Assembly (NCBI RefSeq): GCF_014859565.1
Contig: NZ_JACUUA010000008.1
Span: 1 to 44,595, forward strand
Direction of reading: 5' to 3'
From: Marinospirillum sp.
GTDB taxonomy: Bacteria > Pseudomonadota > Gammaproteobacteria > Pseudomonadales > Halomonadaceae
DNA length: 44,595 bases
The notes beneath the pieces are model-generated. The model searched no databases and was not told the origin of the DNA. It saw only the letters and a program-made list of their open reading frames with translations. The position numbers and the translations under genes were made by a program. Below are positions 23,946 to 34,911 of the stretch, one piece after another. Every line of letters begins with the position of its first letter. The stretch's first letter is position 1.

Positions 23946-25736
23946 TTAAAACTCCTCCCACTCATCATCACTCTGACGTTTGGGTGCAGGTAAGGGAGCA
24001 GTACGTTTGGCAGCTGGGGCAGCGGAACTACGCGCTGGCTGAGCTGAACGTGCTGCCGGTTTACTGGCTGAACGGGCAGCAGGTTTACTGGCTGGACGGG
24101 CGGCAGGTTTGCTGGCAGCAGCCAGTCGTGGTGGCTTTGCCACTTTTCTGGCTGCAGCTCCACCCACTTCATCCACACGGAAGATGGATACTGAATCACT
24201 CAAGCCTTGTGCCTGCTCCTGCATGGCCTCAGCCGCTGCGGCTGCTTCTTCCACCAGGGCCGCGTTCTGTTGGGTGACATCATCCATCTGAACTACAGCC
24301 TGGTTGACCTGCTCAATACCCTGGCTCTGTTCATCCGAGGCTGCAGAAATTTCACCCATGATGTCAGTGACACGTTTGACTGAGTTCACAATTTCTTCAA
24401 TGGTTGCGCCGGTTTCACGCACCAGCTTGGTGCCCATATCCACGGTATCCACCGAGTCAGTGATCAGCTCTTTGATCTCTTTGGCAGCAGCAGCTGAGCG
24501 CTGCGCCAGTGAACGAACCTCTCCGGCCACCACGGCAAATCCGCGTCCCTGCTCACCGGCACGAGCGGCTTCCACCGCAGCGTTTAATGCCAGAATATTG
24601 GTCTGGAAGGCAATACCATCAATCAGCGTGGTGATATCGGCAATCTTGTTGGAGCTCTCACTGATCTGCTCCATGGTCGCCACCACCTGACGCGATTTTT
24701 CACCACCGGTCGAGGCTGTTTCACTGGCACTCTGCGCCAGTTGGTTGGCCTGACGGGCATTATCCGCGTTCTGTTTAACAGTGGAGGTCAATTCTTCCAG
24801 GCTGGATGCCGTCTCTTCCAGGCTGGAGGCCTGTTCCTCAGTACGCTGGGAAAGGTCGGTATTACCGGCAGCAATTTCCTGGGATGCGGTAGTAATCGCA
24901 TCCACAGAGGCTTTAATGTCAGTGACCAGTTCACGCAGCTTGGTCTGCATCGCCTGCAAGGCCACCATCACCTTGCCAATTTCATCATCGTTGTCAATAA
25001 CAATCTTGTTATTCAGGTTGCCGGCTGAAATCTCATCAAAATAGCCCACCGCACGGTTCAGTGGATTCACGATGGCACGGATCAGCAACCAACCCACCAG
25101 ACTGGCCAACAAGACACCCAGAATGATAACTACAATGGCAATCATACGGGTGCGCTCATAAGCTGCCTCCGCTACAGCAAACTCCTGGGCACCCAGTTCC
25201 AACTGCAGATCCAATAGTTCACTGGCCACAGCAAAAGCACGGTTAAATGCGGGAATCACAACACGGATCATGTGCATGTTGCCATCCATATACTGACCCG
25301 CCTCGTACAAATCCACTGCAGGTAACAAACCCTGCTGTACAAACTCTACCCTCAGACGAGTAAAATCTGCAGCCAGACGTGCTTCATGATCAGTCTGGTT
25401 CGTTTGCATATACTCATCCCAGAGCTCCGTGATTCTTTTGATATTGGCTCGAACCTGATCGGTATGCAGCTGAATGGAGTGGTCATGCAGTACATGTTCA
25501 TCCAGGCGCAGATCATGCATCCCAGCCAAGTTCAGCTGGATGATATTGGCCTGCATCAGGTATTCAATATCAGCAATCTCTTGTGAAGGGATCAGGCGAT
25601 CATAATAGGCCGACTCCAGACGCCGGTTGCCATCTGCCATACCATTCACACCCAAGACACCAATAATGATCAGCAGCAGAGATAAAAAACCAATGACAAA
25701 GATCAGCTTGGCCTTGACGCTTATTTTATTGAACAT
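23946..25736 (-). CDS. Methyl-accepting chemotaxis protein, 4-helix-bundle type
   Basis: 596 aa from ATG 25736, chosen because GGAGGAG lies six to seven bases upstream. A TTG at 25751 would place the ribosome site inside the gene. The N-terminal membrane helix ([20 protein letters not shown]) is followed by a periplasmic four-helix-bundle-like domain and a second helix ([18 protein letters not shown]). A HAMP domain and a long signalling domain with [20 protein letters not shown] and [18 protein letters not shown] follow. A low-complexity Ala/Lys/Pro/Ser linker of about 50 residues, with repeated KPAAR-type units, ends in DDEWEEF, a probable CheR/CheB tethering pentapeptide. The ligand is unknown. 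It is co-operonic with cheW and cheR. Confidence 0.93.
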   Translation of the reverse strand: MFNKISVKAKLIFVIGFLSLLLIIIGVLGVNGMADGNRRLESAYYDRLIPSQEIADIEYLMQANIIQLNLAGMHDLRLDEHVLHDHSIQLHTDQVRANIKRITELWDEYMQTNQTDHEARLAADFTRLRVEFVQQGLLPAVDLYEAGQYMDGNMHMIRVVIPAFNRAFAVASELLDLQLELGAQEFAVAEAAYERTRMIAIVVIILGVLLASLVGWLLIRAIVNPLNRAVGYFDEISAGNLNNKIVIDNDDEIGKVMVALQAMQTKLRELVTDIKASVDAITTASQEIAAGNTDLSQRTEEQASSLEETASSLEELTSTVKQNADNARQANQLAQSASETASTGGEKSRQVVATMEQISESSNKIADITTLIDGIAFQTNILALNAAVEAARAGEQGRGFAVVAGEVRSLAQRSAAAAKEIKELITDSVDTVDMGTKLVRETGATIEEIVNSVKRVTDIMGEISAASDEQSQGIEQVNQAVVQMDDVTQQNAALVEEAAAAAEAMQEQAQGLSDSVSIFRVDEVGGAAARKVAKPPRLAAASKPAARPASKPAARSASKPAARSAQPARSSAAPAAKRTAPLPAPKRQSDDEWEEF

Positions 25737-25751
25737 GTGTGACTCCTCCAA

Positions 25752-26249
25752 TCAGTGAGCTAAAGCAACGGCATCAATCAGACCCATTTCATTACTGGTC
25801 ATCAGCTTTTCGATATCCACCACAATGGCCATGCGGTCTTCTATGCTAGCCAGCCCCTGGATGTACTGGGTATCCATGGCGGCACCAAACTCCGGTGCAG
25901 TGCGGATTTCGTCCGGACTCAACGCCACCACATCGGATACACTATCCACCACCATACCCACTACACGCTCACCCAGATTCAGGATGATCATGACTGTAAA
26001 CTGATCATAAACGGCTTCACCGACATTAAATTTAAGGCGCATATCCACTACAGGTACAATCACACCACGCATGTTGATTACCCCTTTAATGTAACTGGGG
26101 GTGTTGGCAATACGGGTGACAGCATCATAACCACGGATTTCCTGAACTTTCAGAATATCAATGGCATACTCCTCTTCACCCAGCGTAAAGGTCAGAAACT
26201 CCTGATGCCCTGCAATAGCCAGCGCATGTTCTGCTGCCGCTTCACTCAT
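25752..26249 (-). CDS. cheW: CheW coupling protein
   Basis: Scaffold linking receptors to CheA. It has 165 aa from ATG 26249, which is preceded by a strong GGAGGT seven bases upstream. A longer reading from 26285 would add twelve unconserved residues. Core motifs are [53 protein letters not shown] and [22 protein letters not shown]. Its start overlaps the cheA stop by eight bases. Confidence 0.95.
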   Translation of the reverse strand: MSEAAAEHALAIAGHQEFLTFTLGEEEYAIDILKVQEIRGYDAVTRIANTPSYIKGVINMRGVIVPVVDMRLKFNVGEAVYDQFTVMIILNLGERVVGMVVDSVSDVVALSPDEIRTAPEFGAAMDTQYIQGLASIEDRMAIVVDIEKLMTSNEMGLIDAVALAH

Positions 26250-28431
26250 GGGTATTACCTCCGGATATAAACTGCTGTTCTTCAACAGTATTCATTTTGG
26301 CAATCTGTTCAATATCTATAATCAGTGCAACCCGACCATCACCCATGATTGTAGCACCGGAAACCCCCGGCACTTTGCGGTAGTGGGCTTCCAGACTCTT
26401 GATCACCACCTGGTTCTGGGCAATCAACTCATCTACAAACAGTGCCAGTTTGCCTTCGGCACTTTCCACCACCACCAGGATGCCTTCTTCAGGCCGCTTG
26501 ATACGTGGCTCCAGACCAAACACCTTGTAGAGCGGCAGTAGCGGCAGGTATTCACCGCGAATATGCACCACACGCCCCTTGCCTGAAACCGTTTTTAACT
26601 GAGATGTTTCCGGTTGCATGGATTCAATGATCCGCGTCAAAGGAAGGATGAATACTTCATCACCAATCCGCAGCGACATACCATCCAGAATCGCCAGAGT
26701 CAGCGGCAGGCGCAAACCGATCCGAGTGCCCTGACCCTGTACCGAATCAATTTCTATCTGTCCTTTCATCTCGGTGATATTACGCATCACCACATCCATA
26801 CCCACACCACGCCCGGAAACATCAGTCACTTCCTTGGCAGTGGAAAAGCCGGCTGCAAAAATCAGTTGCCAGACTTCTTTATCAGTCGGATTATCACTTA
26901 AGGGAATGTTCTTTTCCTGAGCCTTGGCAATCAGCTTATCACGGCTGAGACCGGCACCATCATCCACCACTTCGACCAGAATACTGCCACCTTGATGGCT
27001 GGCACTCAGGGTAATGGTGCCCTGCTCGGATTTACCCGCAGCCAGACGCTGCTCAGGGGTTTCGATGCCGTGATCAATGGAGTTACGCACCAGATGGGTC
27101 AACGGATCAGCCAGCTTTTCGATCAATCCCTTGTCCAGTTCGGTGTCTTCACCCACTAGTTTTAGAGCCACTTTTTTATGCATTTTGCCAGACAGGTCAC
27201 GCACCACGCGTGGAAAACGGCCAAAAACAAAGTTGATCGGCAGCATACGGATGGACATTACCGCTTCTTGCAGATCACGGGAGTTACGCTCCAGATTCGC
27301 CAAGCCATCATGAATGGCTTCGTATTCCATCGGGTCGAGTGCGGAAACCGACTGTGCCAGCATGGAGCGGGTAATCACCAACTCACCCACCAGGTTGATC
27401 AGTTGATCCACCTTCTCCACCCCAACACGGATGGAGGTTTCAGCTGGAGCTGCCTTGGACGGTGCAGCAGAGGTTTTACCAACCGGTGCGGAAGTTTCAG
27501 CAGGTTTGGCACTCGATTCAGGTTCCGTTACTGCTGCTGGGGCTGGAGCCATAGGTAATTCTTTTTCATCCACAAAAAAGCCAAAGCCCTGTTCACTTTC
27601 TTGTTGTGCCTGATGCTGCTTCTGCTGAGCAGGCAGTTCACTTTCATCAATAAAAAAGCCAAAACCATCCGCCGCTTCGTGGCTGGATTGAAGTTCCTTC
27701 TCATCCACAAAAAAGCCGTAACCCAGATCATCATCTTTTGATGAAGCAGCAGCCTGTTCAAGTGTGCAGGTCACTTCTTCCGGCTGGCAGACAAAAGAAA
27801 AAATCTCATTCAGCTGTTCTTTTGTAACTTCTGCATGCAGACGCCAGTCGACCTTGCCCTGATCACCCAGGTTAAGCACTTCCACAGCACCCAGTGCTTT
27901 AAGGTCTTCAGTGATGGCATCCAGCGAGGCACCTTCGGCAAAAATATTGCGTACCGGGTGCAGCTGAATCAACCAGGAGCCAGTCGATGCAGCTGATTCA
28001 CTGACAGCAGCTGCCATTACAGCGGCTGGTGTATCAGTATCCTCGGCCAGACGCACCAGCTCAGCACGAATACGGCTGATTCTTTGCTGATCCACTTCAC
28101 CACCATTCTGATGAGTATCCAGCATGGTGCCCAGCAGATCACAACACTGCAGGAATGCCTCAATCATGGCATCAATCAGTTGTAACTCTTCTTTGCGCAG
28201 TCGATCCAGCAAGGTTTCCAGTGCGTGGGTCAGTTCGGCAATATCGGTGAAACCGAAAGTACCCGCCCCCCCCTTGATGGAGTGGGCAGCACGGAAAATG
28301 GCATTCAGGTCATCCAGGCTGGGGGCGTCCAGATCAAGAGCCAGAAGTAGTCTTTCCATGGTTGCCAGGTGTTCATAGGCCTCATCAATAAAAACCTGAT
28401 GGAACTGGCTGAGATCTACACTCATGTTCAA
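26242..28431 (-). CDS. cheA: CheA chemotaxis histidine kinase
   Basis: 729 aa. P1 (1-125) carries phospho-acceptor His50 in [16 protein letters not shown]2-like domain (about 152-226) follows, then a linker with three copies of a G[FY]GFF[VI]DE[KS]EL motif at residues 237-247, 256-266 and 282-292, and a Pro/Ala-rich stretch to about 330. P3 begins at [20 protein letters not shown]4 ATPase motifs are [20 protein letters not shown] and [10 protein letters not shown]5 is the CheW-like C-terminus from about 585. All catalytic elements look intact. The repeated linker motif probably marks a response-regulator docking segment, which is my inference. Confidence 0.96.
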   Translation of the reverse strand: MNMSVDLSQFHQVFIDEAYEHLATMERLLLALDLDAPSLDDLNAIFRAAHSIKGGAGTFGFTDIAELTHALETLLDRLRKEELQLIDAMIEAFLQCCDLLGTMLDTHQNGGEVDQQRISRIRAELVRLAEDTDTPAAVMAAAVSESAASTGSWLIQLHPVRNIFAEGASLDAITEDLKALGAVEVLNLGDQGKVDWRLHAEVTKEQLNEIFSFVCQPEEVTCTLEQAAASSKDDDLGYGFFVDEKELQSSHEAADGFGFFIDESELPAQQKQHQAQQESEQGFGFFVDEKELPMAPAPAAVTEPESSAKPAETSAPVGKTSAAPSKAAPAETSIRVGVEKVDQLINLVGELVITRSMLAQSVSALDPMEYEAIHDGLANLERNSRDLQEAVMSIRMLPINFVFGRFPRVVRDLSGKMHKKVALKLVGEDTELDKGLIEKLADPLTHLVRNSIDHGIETPEQRLAAGKSEQGTITLSASHQGGSILVEVVDDGAGLSRDKLIAKAQEKNIPLSDNPTDKEVWQLIFAAGFSTAKEVTDVSGRGVGMDVVMRNITEMKGQIEIDSVQGQGTRIGLRLPLTLAILDGMSLRIGDEVFILPLTRIIESMQPETSQLKTVSGKGRVVHIRGEYLPLLPLYKVFGLEPRIKRPEEGILVVVESAEGKLALFVDELIAQNQVVIKSLEAHYRKVPGVSGATIMGDGRVALIIDIEQIAKMNTVEEQQFISGGNTHE
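27556..27723 (-). repeat. Triple G[FY]GFF[VI]DE[KS]EL repeat in the CheA linker
   Basis: Three eleven-residue units, separated by 8 and 15 residues of polar, Gln-rich sequence: [22 protein letters not shown] and [11 protein letters not shown]. They lie between the P2-like domain and the dimerisation domain. Such spacing looks like a string of short linear binding motifs rather than folded structure. Confidence 0.85.
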
Positions 28432-28461
28432 AGCCTCTCGACAGCTGAATTTAAATCCGGA

Positions 28462-28827
28462 TTAACCAATGACTTTTTTTACCACATCAATCAGCTTCTG
28501 CGGATCAAAGGGTTTAACCAGCCAACCGGTGGCACCGGCTGCCTTGCCTTGCTGTTTCATGCTGTCACCGGCTTCTGTGGTCAATACCAGAATGGGTGTA
28601 CGAGCATAAGCAGGCAGGGCACGCAGGCTTTTGATCAGAGTCAAACCATCCATATTCGGCATGTTCTGATCAGTCAGCACCAGATCAAAACGACCGGCTT
28701 TGGCTTTATCCAGTCCCTGCTTGCCATCATTGGCTTCAACCACGGTGTAACCGGCACCCTTCAGGGTAAAAGAAACCATCTGACGTATGGATGCAGAGTC
28801 ATCCACTGTTAAAATTGTTTTTGCCAT
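28462..28827 (-). CDS. cheY: CheY response regulator
   Basis: A 121-aa single receiver: D9-D10, acceptor D53 (LTDQNMPNMDG), T83/T84 (LVLTTEAG) and K105 (LVKPFDPQKL). It lies 30 bases upstream of cheA, the standard arrangement in che cluster II. It is expected to take phosphate from CheA His50. Whether it acts on the flagellar motor or on another output cannot be told from sequence. Confidence 0.96.
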   Translation of the reverse strand: MAKTILTVDDSASIRQMVSFTLKGAGYTVVEANDGKQGLDKAKAGRFDLVLTDQNMPNMDGLTLIKSLRALPAYARTPILVLTTEAGDSMKQQGKAAGATGWLVKPFDPQKLIDVVKKVIG

Positions 28828-28954
28828 AACCAGTTGTTCTCCAGACCTATATTAAACAAAATTATCAAGAGCAAAGCCAACCTACCCAAGTATCAATGCC
28901 TTTTCAGCTCAAATCCCTAGGCTGTCAGCAGCAGTACCGGGGGCAAACGCTGCA

Positions 28955-30679
28955 TCAAAACTCTTCCCACTCATCGTCTGATTGGCGTTTGGGTGGCGGT
29001 GCCAGCTTACGTGCCGGAGCTGCCGGGTGCGCCTGGCTTGATTTCTGTGTTGGTGTAGCCGCTTTTCTGGCCGCTGGCTGAGCTGTTTTTGTGACCGCTT
29101 TTGCCGGTGCTTTTTTAGTCTCCAGATCACTGCTGATTCGGAAGACCGATACCGCTTCGCTGAGCGCCTGAGACTGTTCTTCCAGCGACTCTGCAGCAGC
29201 AGCGGCTTCTTCCACCAATGCCGCATTTTGCTGGGTCACATCATCCATCTGGATCACAGCCTGATTAACCTGCTCAATACCCTGGCTTTGTTCATCCGAA
29301 GCAGCAGAAATTTCACCCATCAGATCAGTGACCCGTTTAACGGAGCTGACAATCTGTTCAATGGTTTCTCCGGTTTCACGCACCAGCGTACTGCCCTGAC
29401 GCACGGTGTCCACGGATTCACCAATCAATTCCTTGATCTCCTTCGCAGCGGTTGCAGAACGCTGCGCCAGCACTCGTACTTCACTGGCAACTACAGCAAA
29501 ACCCCTTCCTTGCTCACCGGCACGAGCCGCCTCCACCGCCGCATTCAAAGCCAGGATGTTGGTCTGAAAAGCAATACTGTCGATCATGGTGGTGATATCT
29601 GCAATCTTGCTGGAGCTTTCACTGATCTGCTCCATGGTTGTCACCACCAGACGGGCACGATCACCACCCTCAGCAGCAACCTTGCTGGCATCCTGAGACA
29701 ACTGGTTGGCCTGACGAGCGTTATCGGCATTCTGGCGCACAGTGGAGGTTAACTCTTCCAGGCTGGAGGCGGTTTCTTCCAGGCTGGACGCCTGCTCTTC
29801 AGTACGCTGGGACAGATCCGAGTTACCGGCAGCAATTTCCTGTGCGGCGGTATTGATTGAACCCACGGACTGCTTGATATCTCCCACCAGGTCTTCAATC
29901 TTGGTCACAAACACGTTGAAGTGGGAGGTCAGCTCGGTCATCTCATCCTTGCCTTCCGTGCTCAGGCGTACGGTTAAATCACCATCACCGGAGCTGATGT
30001 CTTTCATGGCATCTGCGGTTTCCTTGATCGGGCGAATAATGGAGCGGCCGATGAGCATGGCTACCAGCAGCATGGCCACCAAGATCGCCAGGGCAATCAA
30101 AACCAGCGCCACCAGGCTTTCCATAAAAACCTGATCCAGATCATCGACATACACACCGGTGGCAATAATCCAATCCCACTCGGGATTCAGTCGAGCATAA
30201 GAAAGCTTCTGTACCTGCTCCTCACTGCCAGGACGGTTCCAGAAATAAGGCACAATGGTGGAACCTTCACGCACAGCCCCTTCAATCATGTCTCGCACCA
30301 GGCGCACACCATTTACATCCTGCAGGTGCATCATGTTGTTGCCACGCAGTGCCTCACTGGGATGCGCCAGCGTCAAACCATCACGGGCAAAAATGAAAAA
30401 ATAGTCCTTGTCCGGGCCGTAAATCATAGAGCTAACCCTGGCAGCAGCTTGTTCTTTGGCCTCGACCTCATTCATTTCACCGGCTGCCACCATGGCTTGG
30501 TACCCTTTTATCAGCCCCTCCGCAGAGTCCACCTGGTTTTGAATTTCCTGTAGCGTCATGGCTTCCATATCTGCATATTGCCGATTCAAGGCAACCAACA
30601 GAATCGCCAGCATTCCTGCCACTGCCAGAAAATTGATAATCCAGATGCGCTGATTGATTTTCAGATTACGTAGTAGCAT
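28955..30679 (-). CDS. Methyl-accepting chemotaxis protein, single-Cache (sCache_2) type
   Basis: 574 aa. TM1 (about 13-31) is followed by a periplasmic single-Cache domain with [27 protein letters not shown] and [14 protein letters not shown], the hallmarks of sCache_2. TM2 (about 188-212), a HAMP domain and a signalling domain with [20 protein letters not shown] and [18 protein letters not shown] come next. The Ala/Pro/Lys-rich tail ends [11 protein letters not shown], identical over the last eleven residues to the other receptor's tail. It is the first gene of the che cluster, like mcpA before cheY in P. aeruginosa cluster II, and is divergent from rnfA. sCache_2 domains often bind small organic acids; the ligand here is unknown. 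Confidence 0.93.
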   Translation of the reverse strand: MLLRNLKINQRIWIINFLAVAGMLAILLVALNRQYADMEAMTLQEIQNQVDSAEGLIKGYQAMVAAGEMNEVEAKEQAAARVSSMIYGPDKDYFFIFARDGLTLAHPSEALRGNNMMHLQDVNGVRLVRDMIEGAVREGSTIVPYFWNRPGSEEQVQKLSYARLNPEWDWIIATGVYVDDLDQVFMESLVALVLIALAILVAMLLVAMLIGRSIIRPIKETADAMKDISSGDGDLTVRLSTEGKDEMTELTSHFNVFVTKIEDLVGDIKQSVGSINTAAQEIAAGNSDLSQRTEEQASSLEETASSLEELTSTVRQNADNARQANQLSQDASKVAAEGGDRARLVVTTMEQISESSSKIADITTMIDSIAFQTNILALNAAVEAARAGEQGRGFAVVASEVRVLAQRSATAAKEIKELIGESVDTVRQGSTLVRETGETIEQIVSSVKRVTDLMGEISAASDEQSQGIEQVNQAVIQMDDVTQQNAALVEEAAAAAESLEEQSQALSEAVSVFRISSDLETKKAPAKAVTKTAQPAARKAATPTQKSSQAHPAAPARKLAPPPKRQSDDEWEEF

Positions 30680-30876
30680 TGATCCATACGTCCATAAGGT
30701 TGAAAGTAAAAAGAGAAAGTCGACCTAGTGAGTCCTTTTATCACGTTTATACCATGAAATATCCATGCCATATAGGGTTAAGATACACATTCATGGGAAA
30801 ATCCAAGTGAGATCCATCTGCACCAACAAAACAAATAAGTTAAAATGCCACTTTATTGCTTTGATATTGCGAAAAA

Positions 30877-31458
30877 ATGACTGAATACCTTTTATTGTTG
30901 CTCAGCACCATCCTGGTCAATAACTTTGTGCTGGTACAGTTTCTCGGACTCTGCCCCTTCATGGGGGTATCCAACAAGCTGGACTCCGCCCTGGGTATGG
31001 CACTGGCAACCACCTTTGTACTCACCCTCTCCTCCGCACTCAGCCATCTGGTTTATCACGGCCTGCTGGTGCCGATGGAGGTTGAATACCTGCGCACCAT
31101 CAGCTTTATCATCATGATTGCCGCCGTGGTGCAGTTCACCGAGATGGTGGTACACAAAACCTCCCCTTTACTCTATCAGGTACTGGGGATTTTTCTGCCG
31201 CTGATCACCACCAACTGCGCGGTTTTAGGTGTGGCGTTGTTATCCATCAACCATGATCAATCCTTTGTTGAGGCCATCCTTTACGGGTTAGGTGCCGGGC
31301 TGGGTTTTGCACTGGTGCTGGTCTGTTTTGCGGCCATGCGGGAACGTCTGGCACTGGCGGATGTACCCGCACCCTTTAAAGGTGCTGCGGTTGCCATGAT
31401 GACCGCAGGGCTAATGTCTCTTGCCTTTATGGGCTTTACCGGCATGGTGCAATTGTGA
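30877..31458 (+). CDS. rnfA: Rnf/Rsx electron transport complex subunit A
   Basis: Membrane subunit of the ion-translocating ferredoxin:NAD oxidoreductase, 193 aa with six hydrophobic segments. The signatures [19 protein letters not shown] and [19 protein letters not shown] are the conserved RnfA/RnfE-type inner repeats holding membrane cysteines. It starts the operon rnfABCDGE; its stop overlaps the rnfB start. In enterics the same operon (rsx) also keeps SoxR reduced. Confidence 0.96.
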   Translation: MTEYLLLLLSTILVNNFVLVQFLGLCPFMGVSNKLDSALGMALATTFVLTLSSALSHLVYHGLLVPMEVEYLRTISFIIMIAAVVQFTEMVVHKTSPLLYQVLGIFLPLITTNCAVLGVALLSINHDQSFVEAILYGLGAGLGFALVLVCFAAMRERLALADVPAPFKGAAVAMMTAGLMSLAFMGFTGMVQL

Positions 31459-32063
31459 CTATGCTGACCGCCATACTTGCCCTGACCTTGTTGTCATTGC
31501 TCATAGGATTACTGCTGGGATTTGCACAGGTGCGTTTCCACGTTGAAGGTGACCCACTGGTCGAAAAAATTGACCAGTTGTTGCCGCAAACCCAGTGCGG
31601 CCAGTGTGGGCATCCCGGCTGCCGCCCTTATGCAGCAGCGATAGCTGCCGGGGAAGACATCAACAAATGCCCACCCGGCGGTGCTGATACCATTCAGGCA
31701 CTGGCGGATCTGCTGGGTCGTGACCCGCTGCCACTGGATGCTGAAGAAGACAGCAGCGGTTCAGCAAAGCGAGTGGCCTACATCCGCGAAGATGAATGCA
31801 TCGGCTGCACCAAATGCATTCAGGCCTGCCCGGTGGATGCCATCCTGGGTGCCGCCAAACTGATGCACACGGTGATCGTGGACGAATGCACCGGCTGTGA
31901 TCTTTGTGTTGAACCTTGCCCAGTGGATTGTATTGATATGCTGCCGATCAAAGCTGATCTGGCACACTGGCAATGGCCCATGCCCGCCGGTCCGATGCAA
32001 CCTGCAGAAAGCCGCATCATCATCACTGACCGTTCCGCAACCACACCACGGGAGCCGGTTTAA
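31455..32063 (+). CDS. rnfB: Rnf/Rsx complex ferredoxin subunit B
   Basis: 202 aa. The N-terminal membrane anchor ([16 protein letters not shown]) is followed by a Cys-rich 4Fe-4S domain ([11 protein letters not shown], with a further Cys in NKCPPGG) and two ferredoxin-type clusters, [16 protein letters not shown] and [16 protein letters not shown]. It passes electrons between soluble ferredoxin and the membrane complex. It overlaps rnfA by four bases and ends two bases before rnfC. Confidence 0.96.
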   Translation: MTMLTAILALTLLSLLIGLLLGFAQVRFHVEGDPLVEKIDQLLPQTQCGQCGHPGCRPYAAAIAAGEDINKCPPGGADTIQALADLLGRDPLPLDAEEDSSGSAKRVAYIREDECIGCTKCIQACPVDAILGAAKLMHTVIVDECTGCDLCVEPCPVDCIDMLPIKADLAHWQWPMPAGPMQPAESRIIITDRSATTPREPV

Positions 32064-32065
32064 TC

Positions 32066-33901
32066 GTGAGCATTCAAACCATCACCCGTCAATTCCACGG
32101 CGGCATTCATCCCCCGGAACACAAGCACTGGTCATCCACCGCACCACTGCGAGACGCGGATTTGCCAGATGAAGTGATCCTGCCACTGACACAACATGCC
32201 GGTCGGATTGCCGAACCACTGGTTCAGGTGGGTGATCGGGTCAAAACCGGCCAGCGGATTGCTGCCTGTCGTCAGGGTACGGGAGCCTGTATTCATGCCA
32301 GCATCAGCGGTGAAGTGATTGCCATTGAGCCGCGTCCGGTGCCTCATGCCTCCGGCCTGACACTGCCCGCCGTTGTGATTCGCAGTGATGGCCTGGATAC
32401 CCCCGGTTTTGAGCCACCCGGCTTTTTACCACCCGGCATTGACTGGCGCACGGCGACTGCCGAAACACTGCTGCCTCTGATCCGTCAGGCCGGACTGGTT
32501 GGACTCGGTGGTGCCACCTTCCCCACCGCCATCAAGGTGGAAGGTGCAGTACACCAGGGGGTGCGCACCTTGATCATCAACGCTGCTGAATGTGAACCCT
32601 ACATCACCGCTGATGATTTATTGATTCGCCATCACAGCCATGAATTACTGGAAGGCATCAGCATCCTGCAACACCTGTTACAAGCTGAACAACTGCTGCT
32701 GGGCATTGAAGACAACAAACCCGAAGCCCTTGAGTCATTAAAAAATGCGCTAGAACACCATCCGCTCAAGGATCAGTTACAGATTTGTATATTACCCACT
32801 CGTTACCCTTCCGGTGGTGAAAAACAACTGATCCAGCTGCTGACTGGCATGGAAGTCCCCAGTGGTCAGCTACCCATGCATGTGGGTGTGCTTTGTCACA
32901 ATGTCGGCACCCTTGTTGCGTTACATGATGCACTGGTGCTGGGTAAACCCCTGATTGAGCGGATAGTCACGGTGACCGGACAGGCGGTTCAACAACCCGG
33001 CAACTATCGGGTTAGACTCGGAACCCCAATCAGCCAGCTGTTACAGCAGGCGCAGGTCAACCCACAAACAGTGGATCGGCTGATTATTGGCGGGCCGATG
33101 ATGGGTTACACCCTGGACTCGGATGCCTACCCCATCACCAAGGGTATTAACTGCCTGCTGCTGCCCACCGCCAGTGAACTGCCGCTGCCGGGCATCGAGC
33201 AACCCTGCATTCGTTGCAGTCGCTGTGAAGAAGTCTGCCCGGCACAACTGCTGCCACAACAGCTGTACTTTTATGCGGCGCACCAGTCCTGGGATAAAGC
33301 CGAAGAACAACAGCTGTTTGATTGCATCGAATGTGGTGCCTGCGCCTGGGTTTGTCCCAGCGAAATTCCGCTGGTACAGTATTACCGCCACGCCAAGGAC
33401 AAACTGCTGCAAAAACGGGCAGAAACCCGCAAGGCGGATCTGGCCAAATTACGCTTTGAAGCCCGCAAGGCGCGTTTTGAGCGTGAAGAGCAGGAGAAAG
33501 AAGCCAAGCGTCGTGCTCGTGCCGAAGCCGCAGCCCGTATGGCCGCAGCCAAAAGAGAGAGTGAGAGAGACAGCGAGAAGGAGGCTGAACTGGCAAACCC
33601 ACCCGCCTCACCGCCTGTAACCACTCAGGCAACTCTAACAGCTGCACAACCGGCAACCGCAACCCCCGCAGCAGCTGCCGGTGTGGATGAAAAACAACTC
33701 AAGCAGTTAAAAATTGCCAAAGCCGCCGCCACCGTTGCCGTAAAAAAAGCTGAAAAAACACTCAGCAACCTGCACACCTCACCGGATGCCACGCCTGAGC
33801 AAATCAGTGAACAAGAACAACGCCTGAGCGCTGCCCAAGAACAGCTGGCAAAAGCTGAAGCAAAACTGGCTGCAGTCGAGGAATCCAGCCCATGTCCATG
33901 A
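32066..33901 (+). CDS. rnfC: Rnf/Rsx complex NADH-binding subunit C
   Basis: 611 aa, starting at GTG 32066. The N-terminal barrel (GGIHPPEHK) is followed by a flavin/NADH-binding region (GLVGLGGATFPTAIK, INAAECEPYITADD, LPTRYPSGGEKQLIQ). Two 4Fe-4S clusters follow (CIRCSRCEEVCPAQ and CIECGACAWVCPSEIPL). A highly charged, Ala-rich helical tail (from about residue 460) carries many Arg/Lys/Glu and a KKAEKTLSNLH coil. Such tails are typical of gammaproteobacterial RnfC and vary in length. Function: NADH oxidation or NAD reduction on the cytoplasmic face. Confidence 0.95.
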   Translation: MSIQTITRQFHGGIHPPEHKHWSSTAPLRDADLPDEVILPLTQHAGRIAEPLVQVGDRVKTGQRIAACRQGTGACIHASISGEVIAIEPRPVPHASGLTLPAVVIRSDGLDTPGFEPPGFLPPGIDWRTATAETLLPLIRQAGLVGLGGATFPTAIKVEGAVHQGVRTLIINAAECEPYITADDLLIRHHSHELLEGISILQHLLQAEQLLLGIEDNKPEALESLKNALEHHPLKDQLQICILPTRYPSGGEKQLIQLLTGMEVPSGQLPMHVGVLCHNVGTLVALHDALVLGKPLIERIVTVTGQAVQQPGNYRVRLGTPISQLLQQAQVNPQTVDRLIIGGPMMGYTLDSDAYPITKGINCLLLPTASELPLPGIEQPCIRCSRCEEVCPAQLLPQQLYFYAAHQSWDKAEEQQLFDCIECGACAWVCPSEIPLVQYYRHAKDKLLQKRAETRKADLAKLRFEARKARFEREEQEKEAKRRARAEAAARMAAAKRESERDSEKEAELANPPASPPVTTQATLTAAQPATATPAAAAGVDEKQLKQLKIAKAAATVAVKKAEKTLSNLHTSPDATPEQISEQEQRLSAAQEQLAKAEAKLAAVEESSPCP

Positions 33902-34911
33902 TCCGCCTGTCCTCACCCCATGCCCACAGTCAGGTCAGCACTGCGGGTATCATGCGTCAGGTACTGCTGGCCTGCCTGCCCGGCATCCTGACCCTCAGCT
34001 GGTTTTTTGGCATTGGTATTCTGCTGAATTTGTTTCTGGCCTGCCTTAGCGCCCTGGCTGCTGAAGCACTGGTGATGAAACTCAGAAACCGCCCGCTAAC
34101 GTCACTGACGGATTATTCAGCACTGGTGACGGGTGTACTACTGGGTGTCTGCCTGCCTGCTACTGCACCCTGGTGGATTCCTGTTGTTGGTGGTTTTTTT
34201 GCACTATTGGTAGGTAAGCAGCTTTTTGGTGGACTGGGTCAAAACCCATTTAATCCAGCCATGGCTGCATATGCTTTTCTGTTGATCAGCTTTCCGGTGC
34301 AGATGAGCATCTGGCCGCTGCCCATCTCGGCCACAGATGTAAGCTGGCTGAACAGCGGCTCTGCAGATGCACTAACCGGTGCCACTGCTCTGGATGCCTG
34401 GCGCAACAAAGGGCTACTGATGGCTGATGAGTTCTGGCAGGATAACCAGCGCCTTAATCCAGCCATGTTACAAGCCACCAGCAGTATTGCTCTAGCCTGG
34501 CTGCTCGGTGGGCTTTACCTGATTGCACGGCGTATCATCCAATGGCAATTACCTGCCGCTTTTATCGGAACCCTGCTGATTTATGGTGCCTTTGTCTGGG
34601 GGTTGGATACCAGCCATTACGCCCCACCCTGGTTGCATCTGGCGGCTGGCTCTGCTGTTTTTGCGGCCTTTTTTATTCTGACAGACCCGGTCAGTGGTGC
34701 CACCAGCATGAAGGGCAAAATATTGTTTGGTATCGGTGCTGGGCTGCTGGTGATCAGCATCCGCACCTGGGGCAGTTACCCGGATGGTGTGGCTTTTTCC
34801 ATCCTGCTGATGAACTTTGCTGCTCCGGCACTGGATTATTTCACCCGCCCGCGAGTGTATGGGCACACCAAGGCTCGCAGTGGCATGAAAACCGGGAAGA
34901 ACCATGACTGA
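33892..34911 (+). CDS. rnfD: Rnf/Rsx complex membrane flavoprotein subunit D
   Basis: 339 aa, polytopic. The N-terminus SSPHAHSQVSTAGIMRQVL is typical. GGLGQNPFNPAMAAYAFLL follows, then DALTGATALDAW with the Thr that receives covalent FMN in this family, and FILTDPVSGATSMKGK near the C-terminus. The start lies inside the 3' end of rnfC (ten-base overlap). It probably forms part of the ion path with RnfA, RnfE and RnfG. Confidence 0.95.
   Translation: MSMIRLSSPHAHSQVSTAGIMRQVLLACLPGILTLSWFFGIGILLNLFLACLSALAAEALVMKLRNRPLTSLTDYSALVTGVLLGVCLPATAPWWIPVVGGFFALLVGKQLFGGLGQNPFNPAMAAYAFLLISFPVQMSIWPLPISATDVSWLNSGSADALTGATALDAWRNKGLLMADEFWQDNQRLNPAMLQATSSIALAWLLGGLYLIARRIIQWQLPAAFIGTLLIYGAFVWGLDTSHYAPPWLHLAAGSAVFAAFFILTDPVSGATSMKGKILFGIGAGLLVISIRTWGSYPDGVAFSILLMNFAAPALDYFTRPRVYGHTKARSGMKTGKNHD

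Noticed and set aside
30680..30876. Possible sigma-28 (flagellar) promoter for the first mcp
   Set aside because: A TAAA-like box is present, but no GCCGATAA-type element at proper spacing was found. The region surely holds two divergent promoters, but I cannot place them.
32066..33901. RnfC charged Ala-rich tail considered as an unusual fusion
   Set aside because: Long Lys/Ala/Glu-rich C-terminal extensions are common in gammaproteobacterial RnfC, so this is ordinary.
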